NCBI GenBank assembly: GCA_002701395.1
Contig: NZVC01000027.1
Location: 16,160-80,159, forward strand
DNA: 64,000 nt
Reading direction: 5' to 3'
Origin: Maritimibacter sp.
GTDB lineage: Bacteria; Pseudomonadota; Alphaproteobacteria; Rhodobacterales; Rhodobacteraceae
Shown: one piece after another, positions 16,236 to 25,596 of the stretch
Position numbering within the stretch: position 1 is the stretch's first letter
Layout of the letters: each line of letters begins with the position of its first letter
Translations under genes and position numbers: made by a program
Notes under the pieces: generated by a model
Seen by the model: the letters and a program-made list of their open reading frames with translations, nothing else
What the model was told of the DNA's origin: nothing
Database searches by the model: none

Positions 16236-17300
16236 TCACTCGACCGGGTGACGTGATCTTTGACGCTTGCCCACCCAGCCGACGATGACCAGCGCCAACA
16301 GGATCCTGAACAGGTGATGCGCCGTGACGATGACCGGGCTGGCCTCTAGGCTAAGCGCGATCAGCGCCATCTCTGTCATGCCGCCGGGAGCGAAGCTGAT
16401 GAACAAAGGTTCGAACCCGCCGGGCACCGCCCCCCGCAAAGCGAAGGCCGCGAAGGCGCCGATCGCAAGGATGCCGGACACGTTCACCACCCCAAGCGTG
16501 AAGGCCTTGATCAGAAGCTTGGCACTGGCTCCGGCGAACTGCGCGCCAAGCCCGGCCCCGACCACAAGCTGCGCCAGCGGCAACAGCCAGAACGGGCTGT
16601 GCAGGGTCAGCACGCCGGTCACATGGGCCAGCCCGCACAGCACCAAAGGTCCCATTAACTGCCCCGCCGGCAGGTGCAACCGGCGGCCCAGCACAAGGCC
16701 CAGCGGCGCAAGGATCGCGATGACGAACAGGTCGATCCACCCGGCCTTGCCGTCCGCCATCGTCTGCCCCGCCGCGCTGCCCACCGTCTCGCCCCCGACC
16801 AACAGGAACAGCATGGGCACAGCCACAACCACCACAATGATCCGGGCAAAGTGCTGCACGGTCAGTACCCGCACGTCGGCGCCTTCGCGTTCCCCCAAGG
16901 TGATCGCCTCGATCAGCCCACCGGGAAGCGAGGCATAGGTCGCCGTCGGCCGGTCATAGCCACCGACCCGGCGCAGGACGATATAGCCAAAGCCATACGC
17001 CGCCAGCACGAAGGGAATAAGCGCAAGGAACGACGGCCAGTACTGCGGGAACAGACCCAGCAGATCCGGCGTGAACCGCGCGCCGATCATCGTGCCGATG
17101 GTGGCGATGAAGAAGAACCGCAGGTTGCGCGGGAACTTGACGATGTGGTCCCGGTGCGTCTGGACCATCGTGTAGGCCGCGCTGAACGTCAGGCTGCCCA
17201 GCATGTAGGGCATCGGCAACCCGGCGAAAGCCGCCAGGGTGCCCCCCAGAACGCCAAGCACGAGCAGCGCGCCAATATCGAACACGTTCACCTGTTGCAT
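16236..17300 (-). CDS. AbrB-family (COG3180) membrane protein
   Basis: 354 residues from the ATG preceded by AAGGGCG; an ATG 42 bases upstream, touching the previous stop, is the alternative. About ten hydrophobic segments form two similar halves, with AFAGLPMPYMLGSLTFSAAY near the start and LPAGQLMGPLVLCGLAHVTG in the second half. This is the AbrB duplication family, often mislabelled as ammonia monooxygenase. Members are integral membrane proteins of unproven function, sometimes proposed as exporters or regulators. It lies 45 bases after the SMP-30-like gene on the same strand. Confidence 0.8.
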   Translation of the reverse strand: MQQVNVFDIGALLVLGVLGGTLAAFAGLPMPYMLGSLTFSAAYTMVQTHRDHIVKFPRNLRFFFIATIGTMIGARFTPDLLGLFPQYWPSFLALIPFVLAAYGFGYIVLRRVGGYDRPTATYASLPGGLIEAITLGEREGADVRVLTVQHFARIIVVVVAVPMLFLLVGGETVGSAAGQTMADGKAGWIDLFVIAILAPLGLVLGRRLHLPAGQLMGPLVLCGLAHVTGVLTLHSPFWLLPLAQLVVGAGLGAQFAGASAKLLIKAFTLGVVNVSGILAIGAFAAFALRGAVPGGFEPLFISFAPGGMTEMALIALSLEASPVIVTAHHLFRILLALVIVGWVGKRQRSRHPVE

Positions 17301-17345
17301 GGCGCCCTTATCCGCCCCTAGGCAGAAAGATGCCAGAGTCATTTA

Positions 17346-18278
17346 TCAGGCGTAAGCGACCCCCTGCACCTTGACATGCAGCGCATACAGCGACCGGCTG
17401 GCCGCCATGAACAGCCGCGTCCGGTGACGCCCGCCGAAGCACAGGTTGGCGCAGCGTTCCGGCAGGTGGATGTGGCCGATGGCGGTGCCGTCCGGGGCGA
17501 AGACCCGCACGCCGTCCAGACCCTCGCCCAGACCCCAGCCAGCCCAAAGGTTGCCCTCTACGTCGCAGCGGAACCCGTCCGGCGTGCCCTGCTCGCCCGC
17601 CTCCACAAAGACCCGCCCGTCGCCGACGGACCGCCCGTCGGACGATACGTCGAACGCGTGGATCTTCTTCGGCAGCCCGGATTGCACAAGGTACAGCAGG
17701 CGTTCGTCGGGCGAGAAACACAGGCCGTTCGGCTGGTCTATGCCCTTGATGACGGCGGTGATTTCCCCGGTGTCTCCGTCGATGCGGTAGACATTCGTGG
17801 GCAGTTCCGGGTCGGCGACGCCGCCCTCGTAATGGCTGAGGATGCCGAAGGTCGGATCGGTGAACCAGACGCTGCCGTCCGACTTCACCACCACATCGTT
17901 GGGAGAATTCAGGCGCTTGCCGTCAAAGCTGTCGGCCAGAACGGTCAGGCTGCCGTCGATCTCGGTGCGGACCACCGCGCGGCGTCCGTGCTGGCACGAG
18001 ATCAGCCGCCCCTGCCGGTCGCGCGTGTTGCCGTTCGCGTGGCCGCCCTTGCGAAACTCGGACACGCCGCCCGTAGTCTCGTCCCAGCGCATCAGCCGGT
18101 CGTTCGGGATGTCGGACCAGACCAGCGCACGCTGGTCGCCGAACCACACCGGCCCCTCGGACCACCGGCATCCTGTCGCCAGCCGTTCCACGGCGGCATG
18201 CCACAACACCAGATCGGCAAAGCGGTCGTCCAGAATCTCGATGGACGGGTCGGGATAGCGTTCGGCGGGTTCCCACAT
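17346..18278 (-). CDS. SMP-30/gluconolactonase-like lactonase
   Basis: 310 residues from the ATG with GGAGGAG upstream. A six-bladed propeller is indicated by repeats and by metal-site motifs: WSEGPVWFGDQ near 38 (metal Glu), RLNSPNDVVVKSDGSVWFTD near 120 (Asn), and GTPDGFRCDVEGNLW near 231 (Asp). The family hydrolyses lactones of sugars or aromatic-pathway intermediates with Ca or Zn. The substrate is not known here. It lies between pobA, from which a terminator separates it, and the AbrB-type gene, with which it is probably co-transcribed. Confidence 0.85.
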   Translation of the reverse strand: MWEPAERYPDPSIEILDDRFADLVLWHAAVERLATGCRWSEGPVWFGDQRALVWSDIPNDRLMRWDETTGGVSEFRKGGHANGNTRDRQGRLISCQHGRRAVVRTEIDGSLTVLADSFDGKRLNSPNDVVVKSDGSVWFTDPTFGILSHYEGGVADPELPTNVYRIDGDTGEITAVIKGIDQPNGLCFSPDERLLYLVQSGLPKKIHAFDVSSDGRSVGDGRVFVEAGEQGTPDGFRCDVEGNLWAGWGLGEGLDGVRVFAPDGTAIGHIHLPERCANLCFGGRHRTRLFMAASRSLYALHVKVQGVAYA

Positions 18279-18385
18279 GCGACAGTCTCCTCCTTGCTGC
18301 ACCGCCAAGGCTTAACGCGGGCCTGCCCAAGCTGCCAGTGCGAACCCCGCCCCCACGCCCCGGCGCGCCCCTTACCACCGGCACG

Positions 18386-18416
18386 AAAAAGCGCGACCCC
18401 GTCTCCGGGGCCGCGC
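18386..18416 (-). terminator. Rho-independent terminator after pobA
   Basis: On the minus strand GCGCGGCCCC-GGAGAC-GGGGTCGCGC, with one G-U pair, is followed by TTTTT. It lies 30 bases past the pobA stop and separates pobA from the SMP-30-like gene. Confidence 0.85.
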
Positions 18417-18445
18417 GGCACTCGTACAACGACCTGTCTTGGGGG

Positions 18446-19648
<1,203 letters not shown>

Positions 19649-19709
19649 TTACGCGTCAGAGGGCGGGCACGGAATGGACCGGCCTGCGGAAAACTTGTAC
19701 GCATCGGAC

Positions 19710-20567
19710 ATGACCCAAGGCGCGCAGATCCTGACCTATAACTTGTTCGGCGAATCCACCGACCTGCCGGACGTGGTGCATTGCGAAACGATCGAGACGC
19801 GGTCGCGCCTGCACGACTGGGAATTCGCACCGCACCGCCACGCCCGGCTGCATCAGGCGCTGTTCATCGAAACCGGCGGCGGGCAGGCGTCGCTGGACGG
19901 CATGACGCTGGATCTGCGGCCGATGTGCCTGTTGAACGTGCCAACCGGGCTGGTGCACGGGTTCCGATTTGCCCCGGGCACGGTGGGGCTGGTGGTGACA
20001 CTGGCGGCGGAAATTCTGGACGAAAGCCTGCACCCGGCCGAGGGCCTGCGCCCCGTGCTGGCCCGCCCTGCCCTGATCGACGCCGATCCGGCGACCGTCG
20101 CCACCCTGCGCGCCATCGCCGCCGAGCATCCGGGACGGGGGTTTGCCCGGGCCCAGATCCTGCGGGCACTTGCCGGAGAGTTACTTGGACGGATCGCACG
20201 GTCCCTGACCGACGAAAGCCCCGAAGACGCGGCAGGCGGCGGTGACCTGCTGGACAGGTTCAGCGCGCTGCTGGACGCGCATTACGCGGATCACTGGAAG
20301 GTTGCGGACTATGCCGATGCGCTGGCGGTCAGCACGACACACCTTAGCCGCGTGGCGCGCGCCGCGACGGGGCGGCCCGCGACGGGCCTGATCGAAGAAC
20401 GGCTGATCCGAGAGGCGCGGCGGAACCTTGTCTACACCAACCTGCCGGTGTCGAGGGTCGCCTATGCGCTTGGGTTTTCGGACCCGGCCTATTTCAGCCG
20501 GGTCTTTTCGCGTGCCACCGGCCTGTCGCCGCGCGCCTTCCGGGCGCGGCTTCAGGACGGCAACTGA
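19710..20567 (+). CDS. AraC-family regulator, probable PobR-type activator of pobA
   Basis: 285 residues from ATG 19710; ATG 19674, with a nearer purine stretch, is possible but leaves only 55 bases to divergent pobA. The N-terminal cupin sensor has EFAPHRHARLHQALFIETGGG near 31 and LLNVPTGLVHGFRF near 75. The C-terminal AraC domain has two helix-turn-helices, one near 205-225 (WKVADYADALAVSTTHLSRV) and one ending in VAYALGFSDPAYFSRVFSRA near 252. Position and type suggest activation of pobA by 4-hydroxybenzoate. The effector is inferred, not seen. Confidence 0.85.
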   Translation: MTQGAQILTYNLFGESTDLPDVVHCETIETRSRLHDWEFAPHRHARLHQALFIETGGGQASLDGMTLDLRPMCLLNVPTGLVHGFRFAPGTVGLVVTLAAEILDESLHPAEGLRPVLARPALIDADPATVATLRAIAAEHPGRGFARAQILRALAGELLGRIARSLTDESPEDAAGGGDLLDRFSALLDAHYADHWKVADYADALAVSTTHLSRVARAATGRPATGLIEERLIREARRNLVYTNLPVSRVAYALGFSDPAYFSRVFSRATGLSPRAFRARLQDGN

Positions 20568-20585
20568 CAGGAATTTCCAGAACGC

Positions 20586-20613
20586 CCTGTTGAACAGGAT
20601 CTTCCAGAAGATC
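20586..20613. terminator. Two adjacent hairpins between convergent genes
   Basis: CCTGT-TGA-ACAGG is followed at once by GATCTTC-CA-GAAGATC, in the 59-base gap between the AraC gene and the convergent Hint-domain gene. There is no clear T run. The hairpins probably protect or terminate both transcripts. Confidence 0.4.
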
Positions 20614-20626
20614 GTGATCGCCCGGC

Positions 20627-21523
20627 TTAGAAACCGACCGCGATATCCTCGGCGTCAAGGCCCAGACGCGCCCGCAGGTCCGCCGGAAGCAGACGGGCCG
20701 ACGCGATGCGCGGCAGCGGCATCTCGTCGATGGTGCGCTCTTCGCCACACAGCGCCTGATACTCGGCGAAGTTGTCGAACGCACGGCGGCCGACGTTGTC
20801 GACATAGGTCTCGGCCGGCGTGCCGTTGGCGAGGATGACCTCGTGGTGGTCGGTCTCGACGTGGTAGTAGGTCACCTGCTCGGGCAGGTCCGCCATCGCG
20901 TCGAAACGGATCGTGGTGCCGTTGACCAGCGCGCCCGCGTTCACCGCCATCCCATCAAGGATCAGCGCATGGTCCGCCGTCAGCACCAGATCGGTGTGCG
21001 GCGCGCCATTGCCCAGCGCGCCCGCAGTCACCCGCACCGGCGCGAACTTTTCGGCCGGGGTGAACAGCTTGTGCAAGGTGCGGCGACCGACCCAAGTCAC
21101 GGTCGCCTCGCCCTCGGGCGTCAGCACCCGGTCGCCCGGTTCCAGCGTCTCGACCGCGCGTTCACCGCCCGGAGCCGCGATCTGCGTGCCAGCGGCAAAG
21201 CAGGTCACGTCGTAGAGGTAGGGGCTGGTGGTGTCGACGGTGAAGCTGTCGTTCAGTTCAACGTTCGGGTCGTTGGTGAAGAGGTAGTAGTCTCCGAAAC
21301 CCTCAAGGTCCCCAACAACACCGACGTTCGCAATCGTTCCGACGAGTTCGAAGATACCGCCGCCCCCTGACTCAAACATGTCGTCACCGATACCCGTAAC
21401 GTTGTCCGGTATCCCGTCTTGGTTATCGACCAGTTCGAAGGGAGCCGTGTTTGGGGGACTGGTTACAGTGAATGTGGTTCCATCAAAGGAACCTTGGAAT
21501 AGCGTCGTGAAGCTTTGGCTCAT
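20627..21523 (-). CDS. Hint (hedgehog/intein-type) domain protein
   Basis: 298 residues. An acidic Gly/Asp-rich N-terminal region of about 105 residues, without a signal peptide, is followed by a Hint domain. The domain begins CFAAGTQIAAPGGERAVETL near 108, then GDRVLTPEGEATVTWVGRR near 129. It continues with LVLTADHALILDGMAVNAGAL near 178, which holds the TxxH-like residues, and HVETDHHEVILANGTPAETY near 220. Stand-alone Hint proteins of this form are abundant in Rhodobacterales. The N-terminal Cys suggests self-cleavage, but no intein-like C-terminal Asn-Cys splice junction is seen. It sits behind an AT-rich promoter region and looks unlinked to the aromatic genes. Confidence 0.8.
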   Translation of the reverse strand: MSQSFTTLFQGSFDGTTFTVTSPPNTAPFELVDNQDGIPDNVTGIGDDMFESGGGGIFELVGTIANVGVVGDLEGFGDYYLFTNDPNVELNDSFTVDTTSPYLYDVTCFAAGTQIAAPGGERAVETLEPGDRVLTPEGEATVTWVGRRTLHKLFTPAEKFAPVRVTAGALGNGAPHTDLVLTADHALILDGMAVNAGALVNGTTIRFDAMADLPEQVTYYHVETDHHEVILANGTPAETYVDNVGRRAFDNFAEYQALCGEERTIDEMPLPRIASARLLPADLRARLGLDAEDIAVGF

Positions 21524-21644
21524 TGGGCTACTCTGCCTTGTTAATTGGTTAGGTAAAACTTATTCGCGCCGATAAAATTCACGAATCAACCTTTTACTTA
21601 ACAACCTGTTCCTTACCTCGAAACCCGCGCCACGCCGCCACACA

Positions 21645-22343
21645 TCAGCGCAAATCTTGGGCAGCCATCCAGTTCGCAATCGCCGTCACCACCGCGCCGG
21701 GCTTCTCGAACGGCAGGAAATGCCCCGCGCCTTCGACCACCACCACATCGGACGGCCCCGACACCATCCCGGCGATCTCGCGGTGCTGCGGCTCGGGACT
21801 CCAGACGTCTTCGTCGCCGACCAGCAACAGCACCGGACAGGTCACGTCGCCCAGCGAAGCGCCCGCGTCCGGGCGACCGATCAGGGCCCCGATCTGGCGG
21901 GCGTGCACCTCGGGTCCGCAGGCGGCGGCCATGTCGGTCAGCTCGCCCATCAGGTCGGCATTGCCGTGATGCGACGCGCCCACCATCGGCGGCAGCCATG
22001 CCTTGACCATCGCGGCCATGTCGGCGCGGCCCTCGGCCACCTTCGCTTCGCGCTTCGCCCGCTCGCCCTTGGCCAGCGCGTTGTGTCCCGTGTCGGCCAG
22101 AACCAGCCCCGCCATCCGCGCGGGCGCCAGCCGCGCCATCTCCATCGACACGCGCCCGCCCATCGAGTGCCCCACCGGGATCACCGGCCCGTCGGCCAGC
22201 GCAAGCGCGCTTTCAGCCATCGCGGTGATGCTGTCCTGCGTGGTCACGTCGGCGATCACGAAATCGCCCCCCACCCCTTCGGCCACCTCGCGCCAGACGC
22301 GGGCATCGGACAGCAGTCCGGGAACATAGATCAGGGTTGTCAT
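21645..22343 (-). CDS. Alpha/beta hydrolase
   Basis: 232 residues. The nucleophile elbow is GHSMGG near residue 58, the acid is likely Asp in LLLVGDEDVWSPEPQ near 172-182, and the His is in GAGHFLPFEKP near 205. It begins with LIYVPGLLSDARVW, a short form without a long lid. The family covers esterases, lactonases and C-C hydrolases, and the substrate is not readable. It follows the ligA/ligB paralogue pair on the same strand but behind a terminator, so it may depend on read-through or its own promoter. Confidence 0.85.
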   Translation of the reverse strand: MTTLIYVPGLLSDARVWREVAEGVGGDFVIADVTTQDSITAMAESALALADGPVIPVGHSMGGRVSMEMARLAPARMAGLVLADTGHNALAKGERAKREAKVAEGRADMAAMVKAWLPPMVGASHHGNADLMGELTDMAAACGPEVHARQIGALIGRPDAGASLGDVTCPVLLLVGDEDVWSPEPQHREIAGMVSGPSDVVVVEGAGHFLPFEKPGAVVTAIANWMAAQDLR

Positions 22344-22361
22344 GGGGGGGCTCCTCGCAAA

Positions 22362-22391
22362 GAAAAAGGCCCCGGCGCTGCCGCCGGGGCC
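22362..22391 (-). terminator. Rho-independent terminator after the ligB paralogue
   Basis: On the minus strand a 9-bp GC-rich stem (GGCCCCGGC/GCCGGGGCC) is followed by TTTTTCTTT. It lies 21 bases after the ligB-type stop and just before the alpha/beta hydrolase start. Confidence 0.85.
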
Positions 22392-22411
22392 CTTCCGTCA
22401 CATGACATCTA

Positions 22412-23260
22412 TCAGGCCGCGCATTCCAGCAAAAGCGTCCCCGCGGCGGTGTTCGAGATCGGAATGTGATAGTTCCGCGTGATCTCTGTCACGTCGTCAC
22501 CCAGCGCCCCGCGCATCATCATCCACATCAGGAATTCGGTCCCCTGCGCACCGGCCTTCTCGACCAGTTCCATCCGGGTGATCTTGGTCAGCTCCTCGGG
22601 GTTCGAGACAATGTTTTCAAGGCAGTATTGGTCGAACTCCTTGTTGATGAAACCCGCACGCTCGCCGTCCAACTGGTGCGACAACCCGCCGGTGCCAAGG
22701 ATGACGATCTTCGCGTCCTCGGGGAACGACCGCAGCGCACGGCCCAGCGCCTTGCCGAAATCCAACGCGCGTTTCAGCGTCGGGATCGGGTGCTGCACCG
22801 TGTTGGCGCTGATCGGCACCGCGCGCGGCATGTCGGGGTTGTTCGGCGCCCCCGGCCAGAACAGCTGCATCGGCACCACGAAGCCGTGGTCCACCGCCAG
22901 TTCCTGACACGAGGTGATGTCGAACTCGTCCGCCACCATGCTTTCGATGATGTGCCAGCTAAGCTCGGGCGCGCCGGGGAACGGCGGCAGCGAGGGCAGG
23001 CCCCAGCCTTCGTCCTCGTTGCGGTATTCATGTGCCGCGCCGATGGCGAATGTCGGCATCCGGTCAAGGAAGAAGCCCAGCCCGTGGTCGTTGTAGATGT
23101 TGATCACATAGTCGGGCTTCGTCTCTTTGATCCACGCATGGACCTTCGGATAGCCGTCGAAGAAGGGCTTCCAGTACGGATCGTCGTACATTTCCTTCTG
23201 GATCGCGTTGCCCACCGCCGGGATATGAGAGGTGGTGATGCCGCCAAGTACCTTTGCCAT
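22412..23260 (-). CDS. Class III extradiol dioxygenase beta subunit, divergent LigB paralogue
   Basis: 282 residues. Iron ligands of LigB are conserved: His in GITTSHIPAVG near 12, His in INIYNDHGLGFF near 59, and a Glu near 240. The catalytic His is in GTGGLSHQLDGERAG near 194. It differs from LigB/PmdB around the substrate pocket: EYRNEDEGWGLPSLPPFPG replaces the usual [12 protein letters not shown], and SCQELAVDHGFVVPMQLFWP replaces MxxMxVDHGxTVPLS. It pairs with the alpha subunit 12 bases upstream. It is either a second protocatechuate 4,5-dioxygenase or an enzyme for a related substrate such as gallate or a methoxylated analogue. A canonical pair exists at 30.9-32.1 kb. Confidence 0.85.
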   Translation of the reverse strand: MAKVLGGITTSHIPAVGNAIQKEMYDDPYWKPFFDGYPKVHAWIKETKPDYVINIYNDHGLGFFLDRMPTFAIGAAHEYRNEDEGWGLPSLPPFPGAPELSWHIIESMVADEFDITSCQELAVDHGFVVPMQLFWPGAPNNPDMPRAVPISANTVQHPIPTLKRALDFGKALGRALRSFPEDAKIVILGTGGLSHQLDGERAGFINKEFDQYCLENIVSNPEELTKITRMELVEKAGAQGTEFLMWMMMRGALGDDVTEITRNYHIPISNTAAGTLLLECAA

Positions 23261-23272
23261 TGTAGCCTCTCC

Positions 23273-23629
23273 TTATGCCTGGCTTTGCAGGAAGTCTTGA
23301 AATTCCTCGGTGGTGCGCCCGGTCTGAAGGCCGCCCACGTCCTGAACCGACAGCTTGAAGATCCCGGCCAGCTTGGCGAGGTAGTAGATGTTGCCGCCTT
23401 CCTCGATCATCTGCAGGATGTTGCGGCTGCGGATGGCGGCTTTCTGACCCTCGGTCAGGCCGTATTTCGTCATCCAGCCTTCTTCATCCGCCTTGAACCC
23501 CTCGCGGTTCTCGGCGCGGTTGAAGTCGTAGCACATCTTGTTCAGCGCATAGCCCTTCATGGCCTGCTTGCCGTCGAAGATCGTCGTTCCGGGGATGTCG
23601 ATGTGATAGTCGTAGCCGGGTTGGTCCAT
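23273..23629 (-). CDS. Extradiol dioxygenase alpha subunit, LigA-type
   Basis: 118 residues from the ATG after AGGAGGAG. It begins with YDYHIDIPGTTIFDGKQA, followed by KGYALNKMCYDF. The LigA fold is all-helical, and the conserved GGNIYYLAKLAGIFKL segment near 83 closes over the beta-subunit active site. It is 13 residues shorter than the second alpha subunit at 30.9 kb. A perfect FNR-type site lies 61-78 bases upstream of its start. Together with the beta subunit it forms a two-gene unit ending at the 22.36 kb terminator. Confidence 0.85.
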   Translation of the reverse strand: MDQPGYDYHIDIPGTTIFDGKQAMKGYALNKMCYDFNRAENREGFKADEEGWMTKYGLTEGQKAAIRSRNILQMIEEGGNIYYLAKLAGIFKLSVQDVGGLQTGRTTEEFQDFLQSQA

Positions 23630-23689
23630 GATCTCCTCCTGTGTCACTCCGGGCGTCGCGCCTGTGTCGCACACAGCCCCGAGCGGAAG

Positions 23690-23707
23690 GTTTGATGTGG
23701 ATCAAAC
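23690..23707. promoter_or_regulatory. FNR/FnrL-type binding site
   Basis: GTTTGAT-GTGG-ATCAAAC is an 18-bp site with perfect 7-bp arms. It contains TTGAT-N4-ATCAA, the FNR/FnrL consensus. It lies 61-78 bases before the ligA-type start (minus strand) and about 210 bases before the divergent secreted-protein gene. The distance suits activation or repression of the dioxygenase promoter by a Crp/Fnr-family factor. Confidence 0.7.
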
Positions 23708-23916
23708 AAGGGTCGCGTCGGTCGCAGATCGAATAAAAGGCTCGCAAAACTTATAGGTAAGGCGCCCCTTCGGCTAACCCCGGTTTGCCGGGCTAAGCCG
23801 AGATTGGACCGGAACCGGGCCGAGGGCCTCTAAACAAATTCGTGACACTGCATATATAAATTGCCCCGCCGCAGCCAGGCCTGTACCGTAGCGTCAGCCA
23901 TCGAAGGACCATCGCC

Positions 23917-24492
23917 ATGCAACGCACCCTCCGTTTCCGCACCCCGCTCGCGGCCCTGCTGATCCTGCTTCCGCTTGCCTCTGCCGCGCAGATGTTTGGA
24001 CACGGCGGCGGCATGGGCCACGGCCACGGCGCGGACGGCACGGGGCACGACATGGTGAACATGCCGGGCCTGCAGGGCCAGAACGCGACGCCGGAGGAGA
24101 GCACCGAGCTGGCAGTGATGTTCCGCAACTTCCACACCATCACCCGCGACGTCACCAACCTGCCGAACGGCATCCGCACCGTGACCCGATCTTCCGATCC
24201 AGAGGTGATGGACGTTCTGGTCAGCCATGTCGTGGGGATGATTGGGCGGGTCGAGTCGGCGGACGACCCGCAGATCTTCATTCAAAGCCCGACGCTGGAC
24301 ATATTCTTCGAACGTGGCGACCGGATCGAGACCGAGATCGAGGTCACCGACGACGGCATCGTCGTGGTCCAGACCTCGGACGACCCGGAATTGGTCGCGG
24401 CCATGCACACCCACGCGGCCGAGGTCTCTGCCATGGCCGACCGTGGCATGCAGGCGGTGCACGAAATGATGATGACCCGCGCCGCGAACTGA
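23917..24492 (+). CDS. Secreted His-rich protein of unknown function
   Basis: 191 residues. A signal peptide is clear: a basic start, then LAALLILLPLASAAQ with cleavage near residue 24. The mature N-terminus is a Gly/His/Met-rich stretch (HGGGMGHGHGADGTGHDM), a likely metal-binding segment. The rest has FHTITRDVTNLPNGIRTVT and MHTHAAEVSAMADRGMQAVHEMMM, again rich in His and Met. A periplasmic copper or other soft-metal protein is a reasonable guess. I do not recognise the family. It is divergent from the dioxygenase pair and shares the FNR-box region. Confidence 0.6.
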   Translation: MQRTLRFRTPLAALLILLPLASAAQMFGHGGGMGHGHGADGTGHDMVNMPGLQGQNATPEESTELAVMFRNFHTITRDVTNLPNGIRTVTRSSDPEVMDVLVSHVVGMIGRVESADDPQIFIQSPTLDIFFERGDRIETEIEVTDDGIVVVQTSDDPELVAAMHTHAAEVSAMADRGMQAVHEMMMTRAAN

Positions 24493-24562
24493 CACCCGCC
24501 CCGTCGGCCGGAACGCCTGTTCGGCAGCGTCGGGTGGGTTTCCAACCCACCGCCCCCCAAAG

Positions 24563-24595
24563 AAAAAGGGCGCCGCGACCCCGGCCGCAGCGCCC
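24563..24595 (-). terminator. Rho-independent terminator after the SDR gene
   Basis: Minus-strand GGGCGCTGC/GCGGCGCCC stem (one G-U pair) followed by TTTTTC, 21 bases past the SDR stop. A separate hairpin GGTGGGTT-TCC-AACCCACC at 24534-24552 lies after the plus-strand secreted-protein gene, so the two convergent genes each have a hairpin. Confidence 0.75.
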
Positions 24596-24615
24596 CCCGG
24601 ACATGGCCGTGTGGC

Positions 24616-25380
24616 TTAGACAGAAACGGCGCCGCCGCCCCCGTCGATGCGATAGTAAGCGCCGGTGATGAAGCTGGCCTTGTCGCTGGACAGGAACAGC
24701 ATCAGGTCGGCGATCTCGTCCGCCTCGGCGTAGCGGCCCAGCGGCACGCTGGATTCGAAGGTCTCGCGCGCGTTCTCCGACCCGCTCGCGGTGGCGTTCT
24801 CTTCGATCGAACGCATCATCTGCGTGTCGACCCCGGACGGACAGACGGCATTCACACGGATGTTGTCGCCCGCCACCTCAAGCGCCACGGACTTGTTGAT
24901 CCCGATCACGGCGTGCTTCGACGCGACATATGCGCTCATCCCCGGCGCACCCAGCAGGCCACCATTGGACGCGGTGTTCACGATGGCGCCGCCGCCCTGC
25001 TTTTTCATCTGCGCGACGACATGCTTCAAGCCCAGCGCGACACCGATCACGTTGATGTCCAGCACCTTGCGATAGTTATCGACGGTCTGGTCGGTGATCG
25101 GCTTGAAGTCACCGTTGATGCCGGCGTTGTTCACGAACACGTCGATCCGGCCGAATGCCTCGACCGTCTTCGCGACATAGTCCTTCACGTCGTCTTCGTT
25201 CGACACGTCCGCCGACAGCAACAGCGCACCGTCCATGTCGCCCGCCGCCTGCTCCAGCGCGTCCTGCTTCAGATCGACCAGCGCGACCTTCGCGCCTTCA
25301 GCCGCGTATTTCCGCGCCGCAGCCAGTCCGATGCCGCCAGCAGCGCCGGTGATCAGTACAACCTTGTCCTTGAAATCCAT
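24616..25380 (-). CDS. Short-chain dehydrogenase/reductase
   Basis: 254 residues, classical SDR. It has the cofactor loop TGAAGGIG near 12, Asp at the end of the second strand (VALVDLKQ, NAD preference), NNAG near 87, the catalytic Ser in NTASNGG near 138, and YVASK near 154 with Tyr and Lys. The start is the ATG with an upstream AGGAG. A palindromic operator-like site lies 21-36 bases before it. The gene follows ligI by 216 bases on the same strand, so it is probably separately controlled. It may oxidise an aromatic side chain or alcohol feeding the pathway; the substrate is unknown. Confidence 0.88.
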   Translation of the reverse strand: MDFKDKVVLITGAAGGIGLAAARKYAAEGAKVALVDLKQDALEQAAGDMDGALLLSADVSNEDDVKDYVAKTVEAFGRIDVFVNNAGINGDFKPITDQTVDNYRKVLDINVIGVALGLKHVVAQMKKQGGGAIVNTASNGGLLGAPGMSAYVASKHAVIGINKSVALEVAGDNIRVNAVCPSGVDTQMMRSIEENATASGSENARETFESSVPLGRYAEADEIADLMLFLSSDKASFITGAYYRIDGGGGAVSV

Positions 25381-25400
25381 TGGGATGCTCCTTCTGTATG

Positions 25401-25416
25401 CAATGGGATACCATTG
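25401..25416. promoter_or_regulatory. Palindromic operator-like site upstream of the SDR gene
   Basis: CAATGG-GATA-CCATTG, perfect 6-bp arms, 21 bases before the SDR start. Its core TGGGATACCA resembles sites of FCD-class GntR regulators but does not match TNGT-NN-ACNA exactly. The rest of the 216-base gap (25381-25596) shows no gene. Confidence 0.45.
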
Positions 25417-25596
25417 GCTTAACACCCATGTAGGAGCGAATTTCCTTAATACGACAACGCCTTGGACGCCGCGCGCTCACCTTTCCGTGCGCTGCCTACA
25501 CGTCAGGTGGGCACACCCGCCCGGAACGCGAACGGGGCGCCGCAGCCTTCGCCACGACGCCCCGCCAAACCTGTTTTCGAACCGGACCGCGCCAGA

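Noticed and set aside
16236..17300. Ammonia monooxygenase or AbrB transcription factor, labels often given to this family
   Set aside because: The protein is a polytopic membrane protein of the duplicated AbrB (COG3180) type; it has no copper-enzyme motif and no DNA-binding domain.
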